This document shows, one piece after another, positions 43,862-53,849 of a stretch of 64,000 nt of DNA. Each line of letters begins with the position of its first letter. Position 1 is the stretch's first letter. A program made the translations under genes and the position numbers. Origin of the DNA: Chara braunii (lineage: Eukaryota > Streptophyta > Charophyceae > Charales > Characeae); the NCBI GenBank assembly GCA_003427395.1, contig BFEA01000083.1:3400879-3464878 (forward strand), in the 5' to 3' direction. The notes beneath the pieces were generated by a model. It searched no databases. It worked only from the letters and a program-made list of their open reading frames with translations, and had not been told where the DNA came from.

Positions 43862-44455
43862 GCATTGTTTCTGAGTTGAATGACCCAGGGCTGTGTTTAT
43901 TTGGCCGTTTTCTGAAGGGCCAGGCATTGTTTCTAAGTTGAATGGTCTGGTTGCCATGTTTATTTTCTGAGGGTTTGCCTGATGTGAAGGGGTTTTCTTG
44001 TTTTATTCTGAGGGAGGATTCTTGGTCTAAGGCTGAGCATTGTTTCTAAGTTGAATGGCTTCTTAGCCTGAAAACCACGCACATAAGTATAACCTGAGTA
44101 TAAAATGAAGTATTCTTCTTATATTTGCATGTGAACTGACAGTTGGGCATTGTTTCCAAGCCGAATGGTCCAGCGCTAAGCCATATCACTAAGAAGAGAA
44201 GGGAGAGTACAAAGTATAATTGGAAATAATATGGGCAAGCTGAACATTGTTTCCAAGCCGAATGGTTCAGTCCTCTGCCCATATTTTCATTTCTTTTGAG
44301 AACAAAGTCAGAAAGTTAGTAAATTTTGGATATTAAACAGTTCAGGGCAACTGGAATTGTCTAGTCACATGCCCAAGGAAGAGAGAAGTAGTTGTGCAAG
44401 CTGTTTGTGTATATCTTAAGGCACACTGGGCATTGTTTCCAAGCCGAATGGTCTA
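43862..44455 (+). repeat. Six spaced copies of a 24-26 bp motif
   Basis: GCATTGTTTC(T/C)(A/G)AG(T/C)(T/C)GAATG occurs near 43862, 43924, 44037, 44147, 44244 and 44430. The first three share the TAAGTTGAATG or TGAGTTGAATG form and the last three the CAAGCCGAATG form. Spacing is 62 to about 186 bp. The repeated word is the best-kept part of larger diverged units. Confidence 0.85.
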
Positions 44456-44739
44456 GCGTTATGCCATATGTAAGTTGGGTATAAGGGTTGAATTACCTGA
44501 AGGCTCATGAACTATTTTATATAAATGGACTTGGGATGGTGAGAGTACTTACCTTTGTGGTTTGGCCTGCATGTGACTGAGTGCGACCACTACTTAGTTT
44601 GAGTTTCAGTTTGATAGGTAGTTGCTTTAGTTGCTCGCCACGTGCTAGAGCCATAGGAGTTAGTTTCAATTTTTGTATTTTCTGGGCTAAGTTTATTTTT
44701 ACTTACATCGATTTCTGCATTTTCTGGGATCATTTATTA

Positions 44740-45205
44740 TTCTTGGTCTTGTATAAATCTTGGAATAACGCTTTCTCTACGGGAAGCGCTGCCGAAATTT
44801 CTACAAAACCAAGGAGTTAGTCAGATTTTGTCTTTTCAAAGTTCAGTTCGTCTGACTTTTATATATGACTTAGTAAAAATCTGGAGAGTCTTCTTTTCTA
44901 AAGGGAGTGCTGTCCATATTTTTGCTAATTCAGGGAGTTAGATAAAATTGGACCTTGAGAAGTCGAAATCATTTTAGATTCTGAACTTGGCTTTGTATAA
45001 ATTTTGGCAAGTTACTTTCTCTACGGGAAGTGTTGTCGAAATTTCTGCAAATTCAGGGAGTTAGACAAAATTTGACTTTGGAAGGTTAAAAATTATTTAT
45101 GTTTTCATATTTAGGCTGATATACATTCTGGAAAGGCACTATTCCTACGGGAAGCGTTGCCGAAATTTTCTTAGTTTAGAGGAGATAGATTATATTTTGA
45201 CAGGT
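44740..45205 (+). repeat. Four tandem units of about 122 bp
   Basis: Units start near 44761, 44881, 45004 and 45128. The core is CTACGGGAAGCG(T/C)TGCCGAA followed by AGGGAGTTAGA(C/T)AAAATTTGA or variants. Unit 2 is the most diverged. No open frame is shared by the units. Confidence 0.85.
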
Positions 45206-46003
45206 GGCGACTCTGGCAATCCACTTTGTATGGGGGAGATTTTGCCATATGGTCTACCTTTCGTTGGGCACTGGCTTAGAGATAGACTTAGGCTTGATTA
45301 TCAGGAGGATTTCTGTAAGAACAGGGTATGGAGATTATCCCTTGTGTGCTTATAAGTTTAACTTGGACATTGACCTGTCTTATGATACAGGCCTTCTTTG
45401 GACATTCGATTTAGGATTTTGACTAGTTCCAGCTTGATCTTATGAGGATCATCTTCTGTTATCACTGATAACAGGTCGGTTGGTTGATCGCCAATTTGTC
45501 GGCTCACGACACAAGTTTGCTTACACCTGTACCTCAACTTGATTGCCTTAGCTCGGATATTGGGTATGTTTCTTTGAGGGTTTTGACCGAACTTCTTTTA
45601 ATGGTCATTATAAAGAACTTATGAGATTTATGGAAAGATTGAACTATGACTGGTGCTTGAGTGTGTGAGGCATGGTGTGAGTTACAGGGAACAGTAAAGT
45701 TGACCACATTGGTGTATGGCAATGTGGCTATCGTGTGTGCCTGTGTTTTATGCAGGTTAGTATTTTGGAGCTTGGTATATGGGCCATACCTTGGAGGCAG
45801 TGAGAATGACAACCATGTGTCGCACAATCTGCACACCTTTTGGGTTTATGTTTCCCCCTTTTTGTGGTTTATCTCGAGTCCTAATTTGATATTATGAGGG
45901 TTGGGATGTTTTGTTTCTTGATTGATTTTGCTTGTTAATTCTTATAGTTGGACATTGTAGTCCGTGGCAGCCGTCAAAGTCAAACCCCTTGACTTCTTTC
46001 CAG

Positions 46004-46057
46004 ACCCTGGATGATAGAGCTGGTCTCCAGGGCAATAAGAGACGATTGCCACCACAG
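46004..46057 (+). CDS. Possible 54-nt exon inside the insert
   Basis: TTGACTTCTTTCCAG precedes and CAG/GTATGG follows an open segment of 18 codons starting TLDDRAGLQ. The length is a multiple of three. Splice-site quality is good, but the segment is too short to identify. Low confidence. Confidence 0.25.
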
Positions 46058-46241
46058 GTATGGACCTGTGTACCACCCACTCTCCGCAGGGTGCAGAAGA
46101 GGGTGTGGTTTTCAACCGCACTTGGCGATTGTCCAGCGTCGAGAGATCATTCCTCTAGGCGCGTGTCAGTTGACACTTGAGTGTCGAATGCGACCCTCGC
46201 GATTAACGAGGACCGCACGAGTATGGGTACTACATAGTACG

Positions 46242-46528
46242 CCATCATTGCGACTGCTTGCGCATGCTTGCATTGCGAGTCGATATGAGTTGACCCTGCG
46301 TCCGCGCGGTNNNNNNNNNNNNNNNNNNNNNNNNNNNNNNNNNNNNNNNNNNNNNNNNNNNNNNNNNNNNNNNNNNNNNNNNNNNNNNNNNNNNNNNNNN
46401 NNNNNNNNNNNNNNNNNNNNNNNNNNNNNNNNNNNNNNNNNNNNNNNNNNNNNNNNNNNNCCATCATTGCGACTGTTGCGCATGCTTGCATTGCGAGTCG
46501 ATATGATTTGACCCTGCGTCCGCGCGGT
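46242..46528 (+). repeat. Gap of 150 N flanked by nearly identical sequence
   Basis: The 69 bp before the gap (46242-46310) and the 68 bp after it (46461-46528) differ by one base and one indel. The N run is 46311-46460. Either a tandem array was not assembled or the same sequence was placed twice. Confidence 0.9.
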
Positions 46529-47114
46529 TTTAATACCAAGTCTCGCGCGGGTCGCGTATCCGGTTTCCGCATCGGAAAGTTATGGGATGGCTACTAAGGG
46601 ACTAGGAGTGTTGTCGCGTTGTTTGTTCAGTGTCGTTCTGTATATGTAAATGTATATGTATGTGTGTGTGTTTTTATTTTTATGTTCTTTATAGTGGTGT
46701 GCGCGTGGTGTGTGGGATGCGTCCTAGTCGACCGAGGACGGGTCGCGCTTGGGACTTCAGCCCCCCCAGGATGTCGGTTCGCGTGCGGGTCCGATAGAGG
46801 CGTACTACCACGTGTACCCCCTATGCTATAGCGAATGAGAAACGCCCTCAGCTGGTCCACCTCTGCGATTGCAACTCATTAGCTTTTGTACTGTGGACTG
46901 GTAGCTCGGCGGGGATACGCCCACTGAAGGGAGGTGACAACTCCCGTAAGGTGGAGGTAAGTCGTGCCTCGCGTAGGCCCTATCGTGTCGTAGGGGCTCG
47001 CGAGAGGTATGGCTGGCGCACTCGGCCGGAGCAGCTTGCAGAAGCTCCATGTAATTTTGTGACGAGGCGTGATGCGGCCGGGAGGGTCCCGCGCTGCCTT
47101 GTGCGGTGCCTGAC
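46529..47114. other. Right part of the 7.6-kb insert, no gene seen
   Basis: A GT/TA-rich microsatellite-like run (46636-46672) is followed by GC-rich sequence up to the junction. The words GGGACTTCAGCCCCCC (46750 region) and GGGACATGTAGCCCCCC (39659 region) are alike at the two ends of the insert, a weak hint of terminal direct repeats. Confidence 0.4.
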
Positions 47115-47250
47115 CGGTGCGCTCGACAACGGGGCTTACCTGTTGGAGGAATTGGATGGAGCAAGACGGAAGGAACCGGTGTCCGGAGCACGTCTAAAAG
47201 TGTTCAAAGATCGAGGAGAGAATGAAAAGGGACAAGGGAAAGGAGAAGCT
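47115..47250 (+). pseudogene. Integrase C-terminal end of element B (resumed)
   Basis: After the CGGTG duplication, the frame reads GAYLLEELDGARRKEP and VSGARLKVFKDR, the usual end of the GPY/F module in gypsy integrases (LDG plus a G.RLK.F word). Phase matches the interrupted frame ending at 39469. This proves that the two parts were once one gene. Confidence 0.85.
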
Positions 47251-47602
47251 TGAGGAGAAACCGGTAGAACCTCGAGAAGAGCCTCCAGGTAGATCCATGA
47301 AGGAGCTCAGGTCGTCCACTTATGAGAAAGGAGAATCTTCTAAAAAACCTACAAAAAGAAGGTGGAACAAAGTCTTGGGTGTTAGAAACAGTCGGATAAA
47401 AAACAAAAAAAAAATGAAACAAAGGGTGTTAGGGTCAGCCGCCTCAAGGCGAGAGAGAGGGCGCAAGGTTAAGAAGGCTATTGAAAATAATGTAGAAATA
47501 GGCAAAGGTGGGGATGAATGTCTCGGGAAGAAGAAACGACCAAAGAGCAAGAAACGATTAGGGGTCAAAAGGAAGATTAGGAAGGAGCGGAACAAGAAAA
47601 TA
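47222..47602 (+). CDS. Lysine-rich tail frame after the integrase of B
   Basis: A 127-codon frame, overlapping the integrase end in another phase, is extremely basic: runs such as KGKEKLEEKPVEPREEP, KKPTKRRWNKV, KKKMKQR and KKRPKSKKRLGVKRKIRKER. It could be a nuclear-targeting or chromatin-binding tail of Pol reached by a frameshift, or a separate small basic protein. Position directly before the polypurine tract fits a 3' end gene product. No domain is recognised. Confidence 0.5.
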
Positions 47603-47730
47603 TAAGCGAGAAAGAAGGACCCGACGAAAGCGGTAAGGGCAATCTTGGGGTTGATTGGTAGAGATTTGGGGTCAACGTATCTTCCTTTTCTTTTCCCCTG
47701 ATACACCAAGATGGCTCGTCCGGGACGTCG

Positions 47731-47749
47731 AGAATGGGGGGGGGGCTGC
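47731..47749 (+). other. Polypurine tract of element B
   Basis: AGAAT plus ten G, then GCTGC-like bases directly before the TG of the 3' LTR. This would prime plus-strand DNA synthesis. It fixes the element orientation as +. Confidence 0.8.
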
Positions 47750-48764
47750 TGTCGGGCGGCTCAAGCCTTACGCCCCCTTTTACTTCCTTATTGGTAGAGA
47801 GGATAACACTTGATGGGGACTGAAGTCGGTCAATTTGCCTGGCAGGGTCGCAGTCGACACCAAAGGATATAGTATCAGATCCACGTGACATGAATCGAGG
47901 CGGAAGCGTCAAGGAGAAGCGGATCCCTGAGTTCTAGGCAAACGCCCTCCTTACGCGCACTATTGAGACTTATCATTGCCAAGGCACGAATGGGCGGCTG
48001 CTACAGAGGGAGATCAGGGGCTACATAAGACCGACGGGAACAAGGAGACCAGGGTTACTTTTGAGTGTCGGGGCCATGGGCCAGACAAAAGGGGCTTTAG
48101 GGTCTTTAAGGCGGGCCCTCAAGGGAACTAATTGGCAATCGGCGTCGAGGCTCATCATGGAGGTAGAACCGAGACGAGATTGCTGCTCGAGCACGCTTGG
48201 GGCCTAGATAAGCGGCCCTAAGGAAAGGCCTAAGGGGACCTACGGTCCTAAAGCGGTGAAAAAGGGTCACTAAATTATTAAATTCAGGGTCTGGCCTGCG
48301 AAATTTCATAAGGCCGGTACCCTTTGCGTGGGGACCACGTGAGCACAGGCCCGCACCTAGGCTTGGGAGGAGGCCCAGTACCAGGGCGCTGCAAAAGGCC
48401 CGGTACCCGACAAAAAGCCCCCCTTCAGTAGAAAACCCTTCAGGGGCCCAAACAGGCTCGAGCGCAGGCCTGGTACCGGGGCGCTGCAACTTGTCGGCAA
48501 CCCAAGAGCATACGAAGGCGCTGGGGCACATCGAGAAGAGAGCCCAACGAAGGATAAAAGCCCCACCGGGATCAAGGTCGGGGCCTTTTGGCGGATGCGC
48601 ACTTCCAGGCGCATGGATACTTCTCGCATGCACGGGAGGAGGAAAGGGCGAACTAAGGAGGAGGCGCACTTCAACACGCACGGAGAGAGAGCGATAGGGA
48701 AACGCACGAGAGAGGTAAGCGACGAGCGCACGCTAAGGGCAGCCCACACACCACCAAGTGCACG
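47750..48764 (+). repeat. 3' LTR of element B (clear part)
   Basis: Matches 25533-26530. Similarity stops near 48764. Beyond it, an AATAAATAAAATAAATT stretch (48847-48863) could be a polyadenylation region. The true LTR end could lie near 48890, but no target duplication of the sequence before 25533 was found with certainty. Confidence 0.8.
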
Positions 48765-49266
48765 CGGTGTCGCACTTTTTCCAGTTGGGCCACTTCGGGC
48801 GAACAGAAAGCCAACAGGCTGTCACGCAGGATTTTGTATGTGATTGCAATAAATAAAATAAATTAAGTAATGCAAATCCCTTCCTATTGTGTGCATCCGG
48901 CTTCGAGCAAGACCCTTCAATTGCGGTCTTCGCCGGTCCCCGGTCTTAGGAATCTTTTATTTTGATTTGGAACAGTAGAAAACCATGCAAATAACAATCA
49001 TAAAATTATAAGGTGCTATGCATGCATCATTTATGTCAATCCGATTTTAAGAACTGTGAGAACTGTGGCAGAATTCTCCATAAAAGCAATCATCAAACAA
49101 GAACAATGCAGGTGACAAGACAGACTGACTCGAGCAAGTGACAAACTCAAATGAATGAGGGAAGAGTGAGAACTCGTAATAGTCTCAGGGAGTACACGTG
49201 GATGAGACCATGGCCAGCACCAATCAAGAGTCCTCACTCAACCCTCATAACTTCACCCCTCATCTG
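48765..49266. other. Junction region after element B
   Basis: Begins TGTCGCACTTT. It contains the AT-rich polyadenylation-like run and otherwise nothing recognisable. The expected continuation of element D integrase is not found here. Confidence 0.4.
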
Positions 49267-50054
49267 TCACTTTGTTGCCTGTCGTCTGGGCCTCTTGCCA
49301 TGTCTCCGTACTCTCTGAGGTTGCGGCTTCTGAATGTAAAGCCACCTGTAGCCCACTAGTTCCAGACACTTCCAGCCAAGTCCCATAATACTGAAGTCAA
49401 GCATAGCACAAAATTCCTCCCATAGCGAGGGGTGATAGGGCCGAGAGAAACTACCCCTCCTGAGATGTGGGAACTCAGAAGGTTCTGTCACCGCCTCGTA
49501 GTCAATCTTTGCCTGCGATATGTACCTCTTGGCCAACTCCACCAGCCCACCCCAATAAGAGCCGTCAGTGAGGTAGTAGGGGACCGGAGGCTTGGGGTAG
49601 TCAGTGAAAAGCTTAGGACCAAAGCTATAGACTAGCTTTGTGTTCCCCTGGAGCCTCTCAACTTTCCATTGCACAAATCCGGCAGCTGCGGCCCACATTG
49701 CATCAAAATGAGGGTGTGTCTCATTCCCTTTCTTCAGAAAGATCCGCAGATCGCTGACTGTACCCTCAGCGAACTCAGTATGGGCGATGAAGATAGGCAG
49801 AACCCATCAATGCTGACATACCTGTAGGGGAAGCTCTCCCTGGCAGCGATCAGGTTGAGGCTGTCAAGGACCGACTGGTCCACTGTGAAGGGATTGATCT
49901 CTCTCATATGTTTGGATAGATAGCCACTCCCTGATAGAGAAGAGTGATTGTGCTTGAATGGCAAAGTTTCGTTGCTTGAGTGCCTTTTGAGTACTATTTC
50001 TGGATGCTGCTCTGAATGCTGTTCTCGAAATGCTATTTTCTGGAAACTGTTCAT
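49267..50054 (-). pseudogene. Unknown repeat module and second module, minus-strand relic
   Basis: Read on the minus strand, a first frame (50054 to 49734) has VLDSLNLIAARESFPYRYVS; compare LDSLNKLASREVFPYVIARY in unit 3 of element B. After a frame change near 49800 comes VSDLRIFLKKGNE, MWAAAAGFVQWKVERL, then YPKPPVPYYLTDGSYW, ending with the second module LWEEFCAMLDF and a basic tail (49698 to 49267). PKPPVPY is identical to unit 2 of B. The relic is outside the LTRs of B and in opposite orientation, so it comes from another element of the same kind. Function unknown. Confidence 0.6.
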
Positions 50055-50425
50055 TGCTGCTACCGATCGCTATTTTGATTGCTGCTCAAGTTCCTGATTA
50101 TTGTTTTGATTGCCGATCTGGGTGCTGCTCTCGATTGTTGTTTTGATGGCTGATCTGAGTGCTGCTCTCAATTGCTGTAAGAGCTTTGAATGACAATTGA
50201 CTTACTGATCTAAAAAAAAACGGAATGGATACTGATTATAAAACTGATTGATTGCTGATCTGAGTACTCTCTCTGAATAATGATCTGAATGCCCTCTCTG
50301 AATGCAGTTTGTTGCTGATTAGGATGATGATCGGGTGTAGAATGACGGCTGCTTGATTGCCTGCTTGTTTGCTAGTCTGAAAGCTGGCTTGATAGCCGCT
50401 TCAATACTGAAGGAAATAAAAATGG
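50055..50425. repeat. Degenerate GCTGATCTGAATGCTGCTCTC-type repeats
   Basis: Words such as GATTGCTGATCTGAGTGCTG and TGCTGCTCTC(G/A)ATTG recur many times without a strict period. Similar GAATGCTG words continue to about 51150. No gene. Confidence 0.6.
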
Positions 50426-50446
50426 CGATTTTTGATGCTACTGAGA

Positions 50447-50779
50447 TCACCTGAGCTCAGCCCTAGCCTGTTCCACACTTTCCAGCCTGGAACTGGTACT
50501 GTGCAGTTTGTTGTTAGGCCCGCTGAAATAAATTATGTACTCGATATACTTCTTTTCACCCGCTATTCTAACTGCATGCTCCCTCTGCACCTGCCTGTTG
50601 ATTTCCATGTCTTTGATGGCATCTTCTTCCCATCCTTCCTTTTTGTCTCTGTTCACCCGACACTTCATCGTCAGAATCTCGCCTTCTTTCATGATGTCCA
50701 CCCCTTTTCTAGGTTCAGGGCAAAAGGCAGGGCGGAGCACTAACACTTCTGGCCTCTGGTTCAAACGCTGAGTGTTCAC
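50447..50779 (-). pseudogene. Possible unknown-module relic, minus strand
   Basis: A 110-codon minus-strand frame has RDKKEGWEEDAIKDMEINRQ, then KKYIEYIIYFSGPN and a charged helix ending SVEQARAELR. The strand IEYIIYFSGPN followed by a helix resembles VVETILTYDKPDG in the frame at 54673-55128. It lies between two better module relics in the same orientation. Weak evidence; could be chance. Confidence 0.3.
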
Positions 50780-52136
50780 ACTCTCGCAGGCTGCCAGAGA
50801 CAGAGCCTTGCCGTAGCCAGCTTTACAAATGCCGAGGGTTGAACAGGGGCGCCGGTGCTCGCCGCTAGTAAGGTCACAGACCTGGTTACGGATTAGGCTG
50901 TAGTCGGATTGCTATCTGGACCCCGCTTGAATGCTTTTTGGACATTGTTCTGATTACTTGCTCGAGAACACTTTTGAAAACTATTTGACTATTGCATGAA
51001 TGCTGATCGAATAATGATTAAACCCAGACTATGTCTTGAGATGTAGGACGAATGTTGCAGTCTGCTGACTGAAGTCTGATTGAGCGTTGTTTGGACACTG
51101 TCTAACGCTGTTGATTGCTGCTTGTGAGCCGACTGATTTTTGGATTGAATGCTGCTTATGTCTGGAGGACATCCCGAGTGTCTGGTCGAGACGGGTATCT
51201 GGTCCGATCCGCCATACTCGAGCCTGTCCTTGATGTATGTTCACTTCTCCCGAGAACAGTTATCGAATTTCCTCTGATATTACCACAAGTACCCCCTCGC
51301 ACTATCTCAACACACCTCACGGACAGAAGGGGCAGTCAGGGTGCTGTCTGAAAGTTGTCGGAGAATTGTTTGAGACTTGTCTGGAAATCGTCAGAAAATC
51401 GTCTGACTTGACTGGAAGCTATCAGAGAGTTATTGGGGAACTGTTTGAAAATCATCAAAAAAAAATTGACTGACTTGTCAGGAAATTGGAGGAAAGTTAC
51501 CCCCCGCTTTTTTCATAAGAGAGGAGAGTTTTTCCCTAACACTCAACATAGTGCATAACTCTTAGCATTGCTGAAAACTCTCTAATGTTCACATACTACC
51601 CAGAAGAGTGGCCCGGGGATGCTCGTACGCAGCAGAAAGCAATCGTGAGATTCAGCTCACCAATACGACTGAAACTTTTGGGATTCAGCTAGTACATTAT
51701 TGGCATCCTACCTAGTTGCGTCACTGCTTGGGGCAACACCCATGCTCAGAGATAAAAGAGTGTCAATTGCCAGGCATTCACTTTTGAGAGCCAGACGTTT
51801 TCTGCCTTAAGGGCAGGGGGCTCATACCTTCTCCCCATAGGAGCCTTAAGCGCAAAAGGGGAAGTCACTCTGAGTTCGCTGGTTTTACTGGGGAATGTCT
51901 TCGCGGTTCAATAGTACGCCGGCCAGACGTGACTACTGGCGGTGATTTTCCCAGAACAGTTCATCTGTTCGTAGGCTGCTAGCAAGGGGGGCGTTGATGG
52001 GTTGATATCTACGGTATGTGTCATCCATCATCCTTATGCAATTATAATCCGACTAATTAAACAGATATATAGCAATTTTGAATAACCCAGCCATTTTAGA
52101 GCCTTCCTTCCTGCACGCTTAATCTGCACTCACCAC
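50780..52136. other. Stretch without recognisable genes
   Basis: Contains degenerate repeats of CTG(T/A)CTGAAA and GTCTGACTTG-like words at 51340-51480 and a poly-A run near 51462. Nothing else could be supported. Confidence 0.5.
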
Positions 52137-52327
52137 AAGGGAAATGTCTTCCCTCTCATAACCTCGCATGTTATACCGAGCATAACGGAGATCACACGCT
52201 TATTTAGGCTAACACAGGCCTCATTTCTGCANAAGGGAAATGTCTTCCCTCTCATAACCTCGCATGTTATACCGAGCATAACGGAGATCACACGCTTATT
52301 TAGGCTAACACAGGCCTCATTTCTGCA
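52137..52327 (+). repeat. 95-bp direct duplication joined by one N
   Basis: 52137-52231 is repeated at 52233-52327 with a single N at 52232. As at 2992, this is the signature of an uncollapsed contig overlap. It also creates an artificial doubled frame on the minus strand. Confidence 0.85.
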
Positions 52328-53849
52328 TTTGAAGGTAGGCACCCTCTAACATCCCCCTGTTCAGTATAGAAAAAATTAAACACGCCCTGCAGAGAGAATC
52401 AAAGGTCTTGCATGACGGGACTTCCCACCGAGGGCTGGTCTGATGAGCAAACGTTGAGGTTAGTCCCCGTCAATCAAGATTTTGGCAAGTATNTATGCGA
52501 CCTTTCTGAGCACAACACGCTTTTCCCCCATCAAACGACAATTACCGTCCCTAAGATTTTCTAAGTTTAAAAGGAGAGAAATCAGACTGACAGGCGAGAG
52601 CTTCTTTGACGAGTACCGTGAACTCAGTGCACCTCAAGCAGCTCACCAGAGTCAGTCGACAACCATCGAACTAAAAGCGCAACAACGACTTGCAATTACC
52701 TCAGGCATAAAGGTACTTCACAGCCACGGAATTGAGAGAACGAGGCATGGGCACGAGAGAAGAACCCTGCCTCCGCGTATGTTCACCACAGTTCAAAACA
52801 GGGTTTCAAGTTCGCTAGTTCTCTGGATGCTAGTTCTCTGGATGTGCTACTTCACCCACGCTCGCGCCATTAAAAAAAAAGTAAATCAGCACGCACAAGC
52901 CTTTGGCAGTTTCGTTATAGATATGGGTGAACAATCCTCTGCGAGGTCACTCGGCAGACCATTTACTATTAACGACAGCTTATCAAACAGATAGGTGATG
53001 ATCAATCTATTAACAACAATGCTATCAGGTGATCAGCACCGTCACGTCTGGAGTGTCTATTTTCTCACTCTGGTGAGGCTAGAATTTTAACTCATCTCCT
53101 TTTCCCGATCGAAGGTTTACCTAATGCCTCCTTACTTAGAACGGCTTGCCTGACATACCTCGACTTACAACAGCACCGTCAGCTGGTGATCTATGAGGTC
53201 TCAACTGCTTTAGTGAAACCAACTCAAAACAAGCTAAGTTACTTTCAGGGTTACCTGATGATTCAGACCTCTTCTTCGCCAACCACTCTCCCAACTGAAT
53301 CAAGTGACCCTTTTATGCAAAGATTCTTCTCAGTAATCCGATAGACGAAGGTCGATACCAGCGAGGGTATACTCTGAGTAATGAGGGTGTAGGGGAGCGC
53401 CAGGAAAATGAGCCGAGAGAGATCCGAGGAAAGTACCAGGGAAACGATCCGAGAAAAGAGCCAAGGAGGCCTCAGTTACCACAGGTCAACTAGAGGTGCG
53501 CAAAGAAAATGATGACGCCAACCTCTCGTCTATACATCAGTCGCTTCGTGAAGATTTGGCTCCCTCCCCTCAATTTGATCATCTGGGGATGAGCAGCTAA
53601 CGCTAGCTTAGCAGAGAGAAACTTCACATGGGGGAAGCAGCGCCCTTAGACCTTATCTTCGTCGCCCAGGGATCACCTCACGAGCTCAGCTCAACTCTGA
53701 CCAATTCAGCCTTGCGCGCTGAAACTCTCCAATTCTCACCAATGCCGGTCCAGTGGCCACCGTTCAGCCCGCCGAAACTTAGCAAGGACGAGAGCGTTAG
53801 TCACTTCTCGAGTATGCCGCCAGCAGATCTCATGGCGTCCCCTGCTATG
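52328..53849. other. Stretch without recognisable genes
   Basis: A 170-codon + frame (52482-52994) has no recognisable motif, an unknown residue from the N at 52492, and composition close to that of its surroundings; I do not call it a gene. No repeats stand out. Confidence 0.5.

Larger units (their letters stand above)
39470..47114. mobile_element. 7.6-kb insertion in the integrase gene of element B
   Basis: CGGTG (39465-39469) at the left junction recurs at 47115-47119 on the right. The integrase C-terminal frame (GPY module) continues across this duplication in the same phase, so both borders are known to the base. The insert begins TCGCACC and ends GCCTGAC; it has neither TG..CA ends nor clear terminal inverted repeats, and no RT, integrase or transposase was recognised. 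It holds tandem repeats, a stem-loop array, exon-like segments and a 150-base gap (46311-46460). It may be a non-autonomous LTR derivative, a DNA transposon or a captured gene segment. Confidence 0.75.
25533..48764 (+). mobile_element. Element B: very large gypsy-type retrotransposon with extra 5' modules
   Basis: A repeat pair of about 1 kb (25533-26530 and 47750-48764) begins TGTCGGGCGGCTC on both sides, and the right copy is preceded by a 10-G polypurine tract. Between them, all on the + strand, lie unknown modules (27.9-33.2 kb), gag (33.3-35.2), protease (35.8-36.1), RT-RNase H (36.5-38.2), and integrase (38.4-39.5 resuming at 47.1). Removing the 7.6-kb insert leaves about 15.6 kb, long for gypsy. 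The distal ends of both LTRs are unclear, and no primer site was recognised after the 5' LTR. Pol is of the same type as element E on the other strand. Many stops and frame changes make it defective. Confidence 0.8.

Noticed and set aside
43862-45205. CRISPR-like spaced repeats
   Set aside because: Spacing is irregular, repeats are diverged, no cas genes exist and the context is a eukaryotic retroelement tract.
46011-46572. Frames crossing the N gap
   Set aside because: More than a third of the residues are unknown and the frames depend on the guessed gap length.
47320-47912. Minus-strand frames of 111-129 codons
   Set aside because: Antisense to the basic tail frame and polypurine tract of element B.
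48893-48897. TCCGG as a target duplication of ACCGG before element B
   Set aside because: Only four of five bases match and the LTR end is not independently defined.
52130-52342. Two-copy peptide repeat on the minus strand
   Set aside because: Produced by the N-joined duplication, probably an assembly artefact.
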